64,000 bases of DNA from Candidatus Gastranaerophilales bacterium (GCA_910587055.1 CAJUKY010000004.1:1-64000); one strand, 5' to 3'; positions 45,476 through 54,622 are shown, numbered from the stretch's first letter. The notes: a model not told the origin generated them from the letters alone. Program-made: numbers and translations.

Positions 45476-45645
45476 TCTCAGCTTTATCGCAGCCAAAATA
45501 TAGAGTGTGTTTGAGTTTTGGGAATTTGTCCAAATTTAGATTGGATTTTTGAGGGACAAAAAGAGTAATAAAAGACCCATTTGAGTAATTTCAGTCAATT
45601 CGTATTGAATCGCTAAAACTTAAACCCCTTCGGTAATACAGCCTA

Positions 45646-46020
45646 ATTGATTACACTTCAAAAGTCCCAAATAAACCCCAGCCTGATTGGATTTTTCAGC
45701 CTGTTTGGTTAATTTTGTACTTTACGATACTTACTGCAATACTTTTGTATATTTTTAAACCTGCTGAAAATAAAAGAAACGGTTATATTTATTTTATTTT
45801 GCAACTAATATTTAATTTGTTGTGGATACCAATATTTTTTTATATGCAAAACATAATCTTGGCCTTAGTTGTAATTATTTTTCTTGATATTTTTGTATTT
45901 TTAACAATTAAAAAATTTTATTCGGTTTCAAAATTATCAGGTTTAATTTTTATTCCATATTTTATCTGGATACTTTTTGCTACATATCTTAATATGGGAT
46001 ATCTTATATTAAATGGCTAG
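45646..46020 (+). pseudogene. tspO: N-terminally truncated TspO/MBR protein
   Basis: The open frame reads IDYTSKVPNKPQPDWIF then QPVWLILYFTILTAILLYIF, NLLWIPIFFY and LIFIPYFIWILFATYLN. These match TM2-TM5 of TspO, including the PxxWxFxPVW region and the C-terminal FATYLN. The first membrane helix (about 30-35 residues) is missing and no in-frame ATG precedes the remaining part; only a TTG at 45715 could start a 101 aa product. TspO binds porphyrins and modulates oxidative or light stress. The break lies near the presumed right end of the mobile element. The stop overlaps the photolyase start by 8 bases. Confidence 0.7.
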
Positions 46021-47284
46021 AATAATTAAAAATACTCTTTTAAAATACGCACCGCATAAATTTACAAAAGAAAAAGATGTTAATCCTGCAAGGATTTTTG
46101 AGATAAATAATAAACCAATTAAGGATGGAAATATTATCTATCTTTGCGAAAGGGAAATCAGAGCAAAAGATAATTTTGCCCTTCAATTTGCCATACAACA
46201 AAGTAAAGAATTAAATCTTTCACTTAAAATTATTCACCCTAAAATTAATTATGAATATTTGCCAAAACAAAAATTTATAGATAAACAAATCAAACAAGCG
46301 CAGAAAACATTTCAAAAATTAAATCTTGATTTTGAAATTATTGATAAAACACCTTTTGAAATTGTTAAAAAGTTAAATCCTGCTTTATTAATCATTGATT
46401 TTAACCCGATTTTAAAAAGGGATTGGCTTAAAAAAGTAAATTGCAAGGTAATTGAAATTGACGGGCATAATATTATTCCTGCAAGATACGTTTCCGATAA
46501 ACAAGAATACAGCGCCGCAACTTTAAGAAGAAAGATTTATTATAATATTTACCCATTTTTAACCGAATTTGAAAATCTTACTAATGAAAAAGTTGAGGCA
46601 GATTATGTTTTAGAAGATTTTATTAAAAATAAATTGTCATATTATGCCGAGTTTAAAAATAATCCTTCAAAAAATGTTTTATCAGGATTGTCAAAATATT
46701 TGAATTTGGGTTTTATATCTTCTCAAAGAGCGGCTTTAGAAGTTATAAAATCAGACATTTCAATGGAAAACAAAGAAACCTTTTTAGAAGAGCTTATTAT
46801 AAGAAAAGAACTTGCCGATAATTTTTGTTTATATGCTAAAAATTTTAAAGATTTTTCAGGAATTTCAAATTGGGCTAAATTATCGCTTGATGTTCATAAA
46901 TACGACATCAGACTATATATTTATTCTATTCAGGAATTAGAAAACGCAAAAACCTATGACAAACTTTGGAATGCTTCTCAAAATCAATTAATGCGTGATG
47001 GAGTAATTCACGGATATTTAAGAATGTATTGGGCAAAAAAGATTATGGAGTGGACAAATAGCCCTAATGAAGCGCTTAATTTTGCAATATATTTGAATGA
47101 CAAGTATGGGTTTGATGCACCCTCCGCAAACGGATATGTCAGCATTTTGTGGGCAATAGGCGGATTGCATGACAGGGCTTTTGGGGATTATCCCGTTACG
47201 GGAAAAATCAGAAGAATGACTTATAATTCAATAAAAAGAAAATACAATATCTCAGGTTATCTTACTTCTCAAGCTCAAGAATAA
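46013..47284 (+). CDS. Class II CPD photolyase
   Basis: A 423 aa protein of full family length. The N-terminal Rossmann-type domain starts IIYLCEREIRAKDNFAL. The FAD-binding C-terminal domain contains the class II signature LRMYWAKKIMEWTNSPNEAL and GYVSILWAIGGLHDRAFGDY, then GKIRRMTYNSIKRKYN. It splits UV-induced cyclobutane dimers using light and FADH-. It overlaps the tspO remnant by 8 bases, suggesting an old light-stress operon; tspO and photolyase genes are known neighbours in other bacteria. No disrupted residues are seen. Confidence 0.85.
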   Translation: MARIIKNTLLKYAPHKFTKEKDVNPARIFEINNKPIKDGNIIYLCEREIRAKDNFALQFAIQQSKELNLSLKIIHPKINYEYLPKQKFIDKQIKQAQKTFQKLNLDFEIIDKTPFEIVKKLNPALLIIDFNPILKRDWLKKVNCKVIEIDGHNIIPARYVSDKQEYSAATLRRKIYYNIYPFLTEFENLTNEKVEADYVLEDFIKNKLSYYAEFKNNPSKNVLSGLSKYLNLGFISSQRAALEVIKSDISMENKETFLEELIIRKELADNFCLYAKNFKDFSGISNWAKLSLDVHKYDIRLYIYSIQELENAKTYDKLWNASQNQLMRDGVIHGYLRMYWAKKIMEWTNSPNEALNFAIYLNDKYGFDAPSANGYVSILWAIGGLHDRAFGDYPVTGKIRRMTYNSIKRKYNISGYLTSQAQE

Positions 47285-47951
47285 TTGCAAAAACATTTTC
47301 TGTGCTTTTGCCTATAAAACTTGTATCCATAAAATAAATTTCGTTTTTTGTTAGTCTCCCCTTTTTTATCAAAATACCTTCTTTAAGTTTCATTTTTTCA
47401 GTGCTTAAACCAATTTCTTCATCGTCTAAAAAAATTTTTGTATCAAGTTCGGGGATGTTTTTTGAAGCTATAAACGGTGCTGAATATTGAATAACTTTTA
47501 TTTTGGTAAAGTCTTCATTTTTAAAGTAAGTTCGGGAAAAAGTTTTATTTTTGATTTCATAATCTTTAATAAAAATATATTTTTTCTTTGAGCAATCTAA
47601 GCAAATATCCTCGTTTTCAATAGCTTTTTTTAAGTTTGGATAAGTATTATTAATGTATTCTTTTTTCCTCTCACCGCAAATTGGAACCAATGGATTTGAT
47701 TTATCCCAAACGCAGGCACCTGTGAGGCATGTTCCTTTTTTATAAAATCCCCCCATAGCGAGACCTCCAAAAATTGAGCCAAGGGTTATTGCGGTTACTG
47801 CCCCGCCGCTTAAACCGCCGGATTTATCATTTGAGCCTCCGCCAGGGGGAATATCATCTATTGTGATATCAAAAGTATTATTTGAATTGTTTGGCGCGCA
47901 AAATCCTTGCAATTGGATTAGGCAGAGCAAGAATACAAAAAACTTTTTCAT
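47262..47951 (-). CDS. Secreted protein of the pilus locus, unknown
   Basis: A 229 aa protein with a signal peptide (FFVFLLCLIQLQGFCAP), a Gly-rich segment with one possible membrane helix (GGLSGGAVTAITLGSIFGG, about 45-65) and a Cys-containing region (CLTGACVW; CGERKK; ICLDCSKKK) that could form disulfides. The body is strand-rich. It overlaps the upstream minor-subunit gene by 4 bases and the photolyase gene by 23 bases at its 3' end. Cotranscription with a pilin-like gene suggests a role in the appendage, perhaps anchoring. Confidence 0.55.
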   Translation of the reverse strand: MKKFFVFLLCLIQLQGFCAPNNSNNTFDITIDDIPPGGGSNDKSGGLSGGAVTAITLGSIFGGLAMGGFYKKGTCLTGACVWDKSNPLVPICGERKKEYINNTYPNLKKAIENEDICLDCSKKKYIFIKDYEIKNKTFSRTYFKNEDFTKIKVIQYSAPFIASKNIPELDTKIFLDDEEIGLSTEKMKLKEGILIKKGRLTKNEIYFMDTSFIGKSTENVFAIILELEK

Positions 47952-48424
47952 ATTCCCCCTAAAGTAAAAGTTAAAGTTCCTCTGTAATCCCCTTGAACAG
48001 TATCAGGCGTAACCGTTGCATAAGGGATAAAATTACCGCTTATAACATGGTCATAGGGATTATTAATAGTGTAAGAAGAAGGCGACACGGAAAGGTTTGA
48101 CTTATTAAAATTATACATACCCTGCTTATGTTTTAAATCCTTAAAATTAGCATAAACTATAATCGGGGTATTCATATTTGTTCGGATTTGAACTTTTACA
48201 GGGGAAAGTTCTAAAATATTTTGATTAAGATTAGGACTTGTTGAGTTTTTTATTGTCATATTGTTTAAATGTTCATCTCTATCATATTCTTCAGTTTCCA
48301 CAATAATTTTTTCTATCTCATAAACATTCGGTAATGCCGCATTAAAATTTTGGCTTGCACTTTCTGTGCAAAAACCCTGAACTACACTTATAAAAAATAA
48401 TAAAAATACCCATACAAATTTCAT
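47948..48424 (-). CDS. Pilin-like minor subunit
   Basis: A 158 aa exported protein (signal FVWVFLLFFISVVQGFCT). Its C-terminus, VQGDYRGTLTFTLGGI, matches the final strand of chaperone-usher pilins and of the subunits encoded divergently 110 bases away. The central part (VKVQIRTNMNTPIIVYANF) resembles the FQIRTNANTP segment of the major pilin. It is probably a minor or tip subunit secreted through the same usher. The neighbour overlaps it by 4 bases. Confidence 0.6.
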   Translation of the reverse strand: MKFVWVFLLFFISVVQGFCTESASQNFNAALPNVYEIEKIIVETEEYDRDEHLNNMTIKNSTSPNLNQNILELSPVKVQIRTNMNTPIIVYANFKDLKHKQGMYNFNKSNLSVSPSSYTINNPYDHVISGNFIPYATVTPDTVQGDYRGTLTFTLGGI

Positions 48425-48535
48425 CAGTAGAATTTTAAACCCAAAAGCAAAAAATAAAATTCTCCTTCATAATTACCCGGTTGTTGATAGAAAGCTGTTT
48501 GCATAGCGAATATTTTTATACTGTTGAGGATTTTA

Positions 48536-49417
48536 ATGAAAAAAATATTAATTATATTTTTTATATTTTTCTTTTTTACTGCATCCAGAACAGAAGCGGC
48601 AATTAGCGTGGAAAGTGTTGGAGATACGGTTGTTTCGCCGACACAAATTTCTCAGGCCATAAATGTCACTATGAGCGGGGTATTGAATCTTTTAGCAACA
48701 TTAAAAGTCAAGGCTGATAACTCTTATATTACAAATATAGCAGACAGTTCCTTAAAAATTCCGATTACAAAGTTGTATTTGAACGACGGTGCAAATTCTT
48801 ATCAAATAAAGAATGATGACGTTACCATATTTAGCAGCATCATTACACTGGCGACTTATACAAAACCATATACAGCTGTTGTAACCAATGTGAGTGCAAT
48901 TCCGCCGGGAGATTATAACATAAATTTGCAATTTACGCTTAATTCAACTTTATCTAATCAGACAATTCCTTTCACCTTATCTTTTACAATTCCTGTTGAG
49001 CAATCAATATCAACAACTATAACTCCTGTAACAATTACTTTAACTCCTGAAAATGTTTTTAATACATCCGCAAATGTTTCTAATACAACCTCTCCTCAAA
49101 TAAACATTAAATCTAACAAAAAATGGAAATTATCAATGGATACATCAAATTTAGGCACATTAATCGGAGATTACTATTTTCAAGTGCTTTCAGCTACAAG
49201 TCATGTAACTGAATATTCAACAAACCCTGTAAAACTTGAAGCCAAACAGAAATATACGCTGGCAAAAGGTGTAGGAACTTATAGTGCACCGATTACGGGA
49301 AGCTATTCATCTGATTACATTCTTTTAAAATATTACCTTGTCAATAATTCAGGAAGTTTTCTAAAAGAAGGTACTTATAACAATAACATCAGATATATTT
49401 TAGAGGAGGATAATTAA
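48536..49417 (+). CDS. Two-domain pilus subunit or tip adhesin candidate
   Basis: A 293 aa exported protein (MKKILIIFFIFFFFTASRTEA signal). ATG 48536 is chosen for GAGGA 6 bases upstream rather than a TTG at 48524. Two strand-rich domains each end in the pilin-like signature: IPPGDYNINLQFTL in the middle and EGTYNNNIRYIL at the C-terminus. A tandem-domain subunit that opens the operon is what one expects of a tip adhesin or initiator. The chaperone gene begins at the very next base. Confidence 0.6.
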   Translation: MKKILIIFFIFFFFTASRTEAAISVESVGDTVVSPTQISQAINVTMSGVLNLLATLKVKADNSYITNIADSSLKIPITKLYLNDGANSYQIKNDDVTIFSSIITLATYTKPYTAVVTNVSAIPPGDYNINLQFTLNSTLSNQTIPFTLSFTIPVEQSISTTITPVTITLTPENVFNTSANVSNTTSPQINIKSNKKWKLSMDTSNLGTLIGDYYFQVLSATSHVTEYSTNPVKLEAKQKYTLAKGVGTYSAPITGSYSSDYILLKYYLVNNSGSFLKEGTYNNNIRYILEEDN

Positions 49418-50254
49418 ATGAAGAAAATTTTACTATTGTTGTTTTGTATAATTTCCTTTTCTGCTAACGCCGATGCCGCAATAAAGGTTACTCCTACAGT
49501 AATTGAGATGGATACGAAAGGTGCAAGAAGTAATTATGTAACTTCATCCTTTAATGTTCAAGGCGGTGAAAATGAAACAATACGTTTTAAGATTTATCCT
49601 GAGTATTTCAAAATAACATCCAAAGGTACGATGGATATGCTTGAAAAAACACCGGCAGAGGATTCATTATTAAATAATATAAAGTTTGTTCCGTCTGAAT
49701 TTACTTTGCAAAACGGCAGAACCCAAAAGGTGCGCTTAACAGTTACGGATTTTGACAAACTTCCGGATGGTGAATCAAGACTTGTTTTATTTTTGGAAGA
49801 TGTTGCGGCAAAAGAAGTAATTTTACCGTATCAAAACAAAGATGTAACAACAAAACTGATTGTAAAAACAAGAGTTGGGATTCCTGTTTACTTAGATAAA
49901 GGACATGTAACTAAAAAATGTGAAATTGATTTGTTTAAAGCTGAACAACAAGGAGAAAAGCTTGTTTGCAATATGAAAATTTTATCCGAGGGAAACAGTA
50001 AAATCAGATACTCAGGCAAAACCCAGATTATAAAAGGCAGAACGCTTATTGATGAAAAACCCCTTAATAATAATGTTGTAGGGGCGAAAAATTTCTTATT
50101 AACAAATGAAATATTACCCATGGATAAAATCCCGGATGACGGAGAGTATAAAGTTCGTCTCATTCTTAACTACAAAGATGAAAACGGAAAAACAAAAAAT
50201 TTGATAAAAGAATCGACAGTGAATGTTATAAAAACCAAACAAACAACAATTTAA
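49418..50254 (+). CDS. Periplasmic pilus assembly chaperone
   Basis: A 278 aa exported protein (signal ILLLLFCIISFSANADAA) with two Ig-like domains. The first has the G1/F1 pattern of pilus chaperones (FVPSEFTLQNGRTQKVRLTV then LPDGESRLVLFLEDV), followed by the linker KTRVGIPVYL typical of the family. Such chaperones donate a strand to pilin subunits in the periplasm and deliver them to the usher. It is directly joined to the upstream subunit gene and 12 bases before the first pilin. Confidence 0.75.
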   Translation: MKKILLLLFCIISFSANADAAIKVTPTVIEMDTKGARSNYVTSSFNVQGGENETIRFKIYPEYFKITSKGTMDMLEKTPAEDSLLNNIKFVPSEFTLQNGRTQKVRLTVTDFDKLPDGESRLVLFLEDVAAKEVILPYQNKDVTTKLIVKTRVGIPVYLDKGHVTKKCEIDLFKAEQQGEKLVCNMKILSEGNSKIRYSGKTQIIKGRTLIDEKPLNNNVVGAKNFLLTNEILPMDKIPDDGEYKVRLILNYKDENGKTKNLIKESTVNVIKTKQTTI

Positions 50255-50266
50255 AAAGGAGGAAAA

Positions 50267-50893
50267 ATGTTAAACAAAAAACTCGCAGGATTATTTTTAA
50301 TTCCTGTCATTTTAGGCACAATAAACGCTTCTTATGCTGCATTAAGCAACACGGCATCTCAAACACTGACGGCAACACTGGCTAACTATTTAGACATTCA
50401 GGCGTATACAGCAGGCGCTGTTCTTAATACTACAATCACACCGGAGACAGGAGCTTTAGCGACAGCTCTTATTTCGAAATTCCAAATCCGTACAAACGCA
50501 AATACGCCGGGTTTGTTCTTAAAAGCTACAACAGAAAGCTCAACTAGCCCGAATGAAGTTGCTTTTTTTCAACAAAGCGGAACAGTTTATGTGATTTTAT
50601 CAAACACAACAAACAAACCAACCGCAGCAGCTGTTGCAGATTGCAAAGCTGCATCCCCGACACTTGCCAATAATGCAAATGCGATTGCTTATCCGATTGC
50701 AAGTGCCGCTGCGGACAATAGCGGTACCGTAACTTTTGACAATACAAAAAACCAATATAATGTGTCTGCTAATGCAGGACAAACCATTGTAACAGCTACA
50801 ACAGGCACAACGCCTGTAGCAAATACATATTCTTATCTTGATACCGCAGGGACTTATCAGGCTATTTTAACACTTTCTAATACGTCTTTGTAG
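50267..50893 (+). CDS. Major pilin-like subunit 1
   Basis: A 208 aa exported protein (cleavage after SYA) with a strong GGAGGAAAA ribosome binding site, the best in the operon, as expected for an abundant product. The mature protein is Ala/Thr-rich with no cysteine pair placed as in type 1 pilins. It ends AGTYQAILTLSNTSL, a pilin-type final strand with the conserved Gly-x-Tyr. It shares FQIRTNANTP and SPTLANNANAIAYPI with the next gene, its paralogue. Confidence 0.65.
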   Translation: MLNKKLAGLFLIPVILGTINASYAALSNTASQTLTATLANYLDIQAYTAGAVLNTTITPETGALATALISKFQIRTNANTPGLFLKATTESSTSPNEVAFFQQSGTVYVILSNTTNKPTAAAVADCKAASPTLANNANAIAYPIASAAADNSGTVTFDNTKNQYNVSANAGQTIVTATTGTTPVANTYSYLDTAGTYQAILTLSNTSL

Positions 50894-50903
50894 GGATTTT
50901 TAT

Positions 50904-51536
50904 ATGCTGAAAAATTTAAAATATTTGTATATTGTTTTAATAATTCTTGCAAGCCCGAAAGCTTTCGGGCTTGCAGATTCTCAGCAAACTATTCAAACGG
51001 TTGTACCTGCGGCAGTTGACGTTAGTTCAATAAATACATCTGCCGCATCGGGTACAATTAACCCTGAAACAGGCGTAAGTTCAGCACCTTACGCTACTTT
51101 TCAAATCCAAACAAACGGGGATGATGACAAATACGACTACATTTTAACAGCCAAAATAAACACTTCAGATAGCGGAAACGTAAATGCTTATTCTCAAAAC
51201 GGCTCTACTGCCTATTTATTGCTTGGAAATATTACAAATTTACCAACAGTATCGGTTATAAATGATATAAAAACTAACTCACCGACCTTAGCAAATAATA
51301 AAAACGTTATTGCATATCCGATTACAAATACGCTTACAAACCTTAGTTCTGCGACACTTACAAATAATGCAACTTACGGCGGACTTTGTTATGTAATAAA
51401 AACCGGTTCAAATCAAAAAGGGACAATAAAACAGGCAATAGGAACAACCCCAATGAATAACACATATTCTTCAATTACTGATACTGCAGGCACTTATCAG
51501 GCAGTTTTAACACTCACTGCAAACAGGAAGCCATGA
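50904..51536 (+). CDS. Pilin-like subunit 2
   Basis: A 210 aa exported paralogue of the preceding pilin. Shared segments are INPETGVSSAPYATFQIQTN, SPTLANNKNVIAYPI and the C-terminal DTAGTYQAVLTLTA. The signal peptide ends near GLA. It follows after 10 bases and overlaps the usher gene by 4 bases (ATGA). It is probably a second structural subunit or a shaft variant. Confidence 0.65.
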   Translation: MLKNLKYLYIVLIILASPKAFGLADSQQTIQTVVPAAVDVSSINTSAASGTINPETGVSSAPYATFQIQTNGDDDKYDYILTAKINTSDSGNVNAYSQNGSTAYLLLGNITNLPTVSVINDIKTNSPTLANNKNVIAYPITNTLTNLSSATLTNNATYGGLCYVIKTGSNQKGTIKQAIGTTPMNNTYSSITDTAGTYQAVLTLTANRKP

Positions 51537-54499
51537 AACAATTTTTAGTAACAATTTTACTTTCTTTATTTTTTATTACTCCTGTTTTTGCCAAAAATTT
51601 TGAAACGACAGTTTCTGTTGTTGCTGTAAATAATACTGATTTTTATGATATTGAGCTTCTTTTAACAAAAGACGGTAAAATATATATACCCTTTAAACAA
51701 ATTTCAGAACTGTTTGAGATTAAACCTGTAACAAATCATTCAACACACGATATTGCCTTTGAGTATGAAAATAAAAAAGGTAAAATTTCAACAAACGGAA
51801 TAATTTTTGGTGGAAAAAATATTTCAAATAAGCAAAATTTTTACCTTAAAAAAGGTTTAATGGCGGAAGTTAAAGATGAAATTTTTTGCTATGCAGAAGA
51901 TTTAGAAAAAATCTTTAATACAAAAATCGAAACAAATGAAGATAACCTGTCGATAATTATATATTTGGAAAATAGAGCACCGGATTTTGAACCGTCAAAA
52001 ATAATTCATCAAGAAGAGTTTAAAATAAAAGCTTTTCAAAATGTTTATGCTCCAAAAGAAAATAAAAAATTTGAACTAAATTCAATCGGAATAAATAATA
52101 ATACGCTTTCAGATTCAATATCTCAATATATGATGGGTCAAAGCCAGAAAAATGTGTTTTTTAATAACAACACCCAAATACTTTTAAGCGGAAAAGCGTA
52201 TGGCGGCGACTATGCGGTTGATATGAATACCTATAATTACAAAGGAGAGCCATTTTCTTTCGGGGGGTTGGGGTTTAATTACAAAAATAAATTTAAAAAT
52301 TTTGAATATGAAATAGGAAAACCTAAAGGAATTATTGAAAAAGATTATAATATTGGAACCCAATTACTTGGTGCCCAGATAAGAAATTATAATTCCAAAA
52401 AAGAAAATTACAGGGATTTAAACGGTTATGTTGATAAAACAAGTCTTGTAAAAGTGTTTTTTGATGATGAAGAGATAAAAACCTTGAGTACTTATGACGG
52501 GCATTATTCACTTGATGAAATTTTCACTAACAAAGAGCCTAAAAAAGTTAAAATTGTTGAATTAAAAGCAGACGATTTAGAAGAAATTGTTTTGGAAAAA
52601 ACCCTCTCAAATCCCGATGAAATTAAAAAAGGTGAAGTGCGTTATGATGTCATTTTTGGAGCAAGTGGGTATAACAACAGGCTTTTTTCGCAAAATAACT
52701 ATATTTATGAACTTAATACAAAAAAAGCTGTTGCGGGGGTTCAATATCAATACGGAATATCTGGTAACATAAAATTAGATTCAAAACTCTTTGTTGATAG
52801 GATTTATCACCATCCTGAAAACTCAATTTGGCAGAGTTTTTATTCTAATGATGCGCTTTTAACTTCAGGCACCTGGAAAAATCCGAATAATCTTGACGGG
52901 GTTACAAACCTAAATACAATTCATTTTCAGAAAAATGATATTCTTGCCTATAAATTAAGCGCAGGTGTAAGCAACTCGAGAGATTTGAGCCTTGGTAAGA
53001 ATCAGCTTTTGGGGTATGCAATTTCTGCAGGAGCAAAGTTAAAAAATCAATTTGGCAATATTGAAACCGAGCTATTTAATACCTCGCCTGATTTTTATTT
53101 TGCAGGAAGCGACGGAAGCTTTATTAATGACAGGCTTGGAGGCGGAATTACATTTGATTTTTCAAAAAACGGGGTAAATATTTTTACCCAATATAAAAAA
53201 TATTTTTCCAACACAAACCATAAATTTGAAGGCGGATTAATTGATTTTAATGATTACAATTTTGGAATTAATAAAAATTTTGAAAAAGTTGCAAATATCA
53301 GATTTAATATTACAGGACGTAACGGACAAAACGCTTTAGCTGAAAACAAAAGCTATTATTATGATTTTAATCTTTCAAAACAATTGACCCCCGATTTTTA
53401 TTTAGAAACAGGAAAAAACGCAAGTAATTATCAAACAAATTACAAAGAAGAATACAACGGCTCAAACGGGTTTAATTCTTTATATTCAACAATTTATTTA
53501 AAGGCTGATTATAAACTTCCAAAAAATATTGGTAAAATTTCTTTAGGACATGATATTGTGAAATATGATTACAGCGGCTCTAAAAATGAATACAATATGG
53601 CAAAAATCGGATATACATTTCCGACTTTTAAAAACCTTACACTAAGCTTAGGAACGGGTTATAAATATACAGGAAACGATAACGGGTTTGATTTTAATGC
53701 AAATTTAGCAATAAGGACAAGAACAGGAAGAACGGTTAATATAAATTACCAATTCAACAGAGCTGGCGGGTTTATTGTAAACAATATGTTTATGCCCGCA
53801 AGCAACAGACATTCGATAAGTATCAACTTAAATGATGTTTGGGCGATTTTACCAAACGGCATTCAATCAATCGGCTTCAATAATCCTAATCAAGGATTTG
53901 TTGATATTGTGGCTTATATTGATAAAAATAATAACAGTAAGTTTGATAAAGATGATATAAAAGTTTCAGATGTCCCCATAAAGTGCAATTGGATGAATGA
54001 AAATATTTATACAAATAAAAAAGGCAGAGCTTCCCCTGCAGGAATTGATAGCGGGGTTTATAAAGTTAAAATAGATAATGATAAACTGGCTACAACGTTG
54101 GTTGATTATGAAAATAAAACTAAAATGGTTCGTGTTGAAAATGGTAAAACAACAAGGGTTGAATTTCCGCTAAAAAGCTGTGCGGGAAATATTTCAGGCA
54201 GAGTAATTATTACGGATGATTTTGACAGACATTTGGATACAAAAGATTTTGTGGTAGTTTTGCTCGATGGCAAGAGCGAAGAAAAAGCCTACTCAACTTT
54301 AGATAGCAACGGCGAATTTTATTTGTCAGGAATTGAACCCGGCATATATTTTGTGCAATTGGATAAAAATATTATTGAAGAAAATAACCTTCAAAATATT
54401 GAAAATAAAAGTGTCATAAAAATCGAAATCCCCTATGAATACAAACATTTTACGGATATAAAAGATGTTAATTTAGTGTATAGTGTTGTTTCAATTTAA
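51533..54499 (+). CDS. Outer-membrane usher-like protein
   Basis: A 988 aa exported protein (signal FLVTILLSLFFITPVFA). After an N-terminal periplasmic part, a long beta-strand-rich region (about 185-790) resembles an usher barrel. It includes the plug-like segment (GYVDKTSLVKVFFDDEEIKT, DGHYSLDEIF) and barrel strands (GGLGFNYKNKFKNFEYEIG, VAGVQYQYG). The C-terminus has a Ca-site-like DKNNNSKFDKDDI and two carboxypeptidase-regulatory-like Ig domains (NISGRVIITDDFDRH; GEFYLSGIEPGIYFVQL). Ushers export chaperone-bound subunits. It closes the pilus operon. The family is divergent, so the call rests on context and architecture. Confidence 0.7.
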   Translation: MKQFLVTILLSLFFITPVFAKNFETTVSVVAVNNTDFYDIELLLTKDGKIYIPFKQISELFEIKPVTNHSTHDIAFEYENKKGKISTNGIIFGGKNISNKQNFYLKKGLMAEVKDEIFCYAEDLEKIFNTKIETNEDNLSIIIYLENRAPDFEPSKIIHQEEFKIKAFQNVYAPKENKKFELNSIGINNNTLSDSISQYMMGQSQKNVFFNNNTQILLSGKAYGGDYAVDMNTYNYKGEPFSFGGLGFNYKNKFKNFEYEIGKPKGIIEKDYNIGTQLLGAQIRNYNSKKENYRDLNGYVDKTSLVKVFFDDEEIKTLSTYDGHYSLDEIFTNKEPKKVKIVELKADDLEEIVLEKTLSNPDEIKKGEVRYDVIFGASGYNNRLFSQNNYIYELNTKKAVAGVQYQYGISGNIKLDSKLFVDRIYHHPENSIWQSFYSNDALLTSGTWKNPNNLDGVTNLNTIHFQKNDILAYKLSAGVSNSRDLSLGKNQLLGYAISAGAKLKNQFGNIETELFNTSPDFYFAGSDGSFINDRLGGGITFDFSKNGVNIFTQYKKYFSNTNHKFEGGLIDFNDYNFGINKNFEKVANIRFNITGRNGQNALAENKSYYYDFNLSKQLTPDFYLETGKNASNYQTNYKEEYNGSNGFNSLYSTIYLKADYKLPKNIGKISLGHDIVKYDYSGSKNEYNMAKIGYTFPTFKNLTLSLGTGYKYTGNDNGFDFNANLAIRTRTGRTVNINYQFNRAGGFIVNNMFMPASNRHSISINLNDVWAILPNGIQSIGFNNPNQGFVDIVAYIDKNNNSKFDKDDIKVSDVPIKCNWMNENIYTNKKGRASPAGIDSGVYKVKIDNDKLATTLVDYENKTKMVRVENGKTTRVEFPLKSCAGNISGRVIITDDFDRHLDTKDFVVVLLDGKSEEKAYSTLDSNGEFYLSGIEPGIYFVQLDKNIIEENNLQNIENKSVIKIEIPYEYKHFTDIKDVNLVYSVVSI

Positions 54500-54557
54500 T
54501 AGGGTGTAATGTTACAAAAGGAATAATATATGATTGAAACACTTGATATACCCTTAA

Positions 54558-54621
54558 CACAGAGGTAAATTGTGTATGACAATTGAATATAATGTCAGGA
54601 GTTAGAGTTTCCCTAAACTAT
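54558..54621 (+). repeat. Dispersed hairpin repeat, copy 2, with decayed tRNA-like tail
   Basis: ACACAGAGGTAAATTG leads into the AATTGT/ACAATT hairpin (54568-54584), and 9 bases later GTCAGGAGTTAGAGTTTCCC, a decayed form of the T-arm tail of copy 1. It lies between the convergent usher and NifX-like genes. A 12-codon frame (54531-54569, ATG with AGGAA upstream) ends inside the repeat and may be another fragment. Confidence 0.6.
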
Positions 54622-54622
54622 A

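Larger units (their letters stand above)
27551..45480. mobile_element. Putative Mu-like transposon carrying defence genes
   Basis: A block of about 18 kb between tRNA-Ala and the truncated tspO. It contains a complete Mu-like transposition module (repressor, MuA-like and MuB-like genes at 39.8-42.9 kb), a six-gene restriction-type operon and an AbiE-type pair. Repeats built on GTGTCAGGGAGTTTGACAT stand at the left (27551-28506). A degenerate inverted copy lies at 45434-45475, and a further related site (40131-40155) sits between repressor and transposase. The exact termini and the target duplication are not resolved, so the boundaries are approximate. The R3 repeats at 28441-28506 could instead be the true left end. 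Confidence 0.5.

Noticed and set aside
54531..54569. A 12-codon gene before repeat copy 2
   Set aside because: It has a start codon and ribosome binding site, but it ends inside the repeat and is too short to distinguish from chance or a gene fragment.
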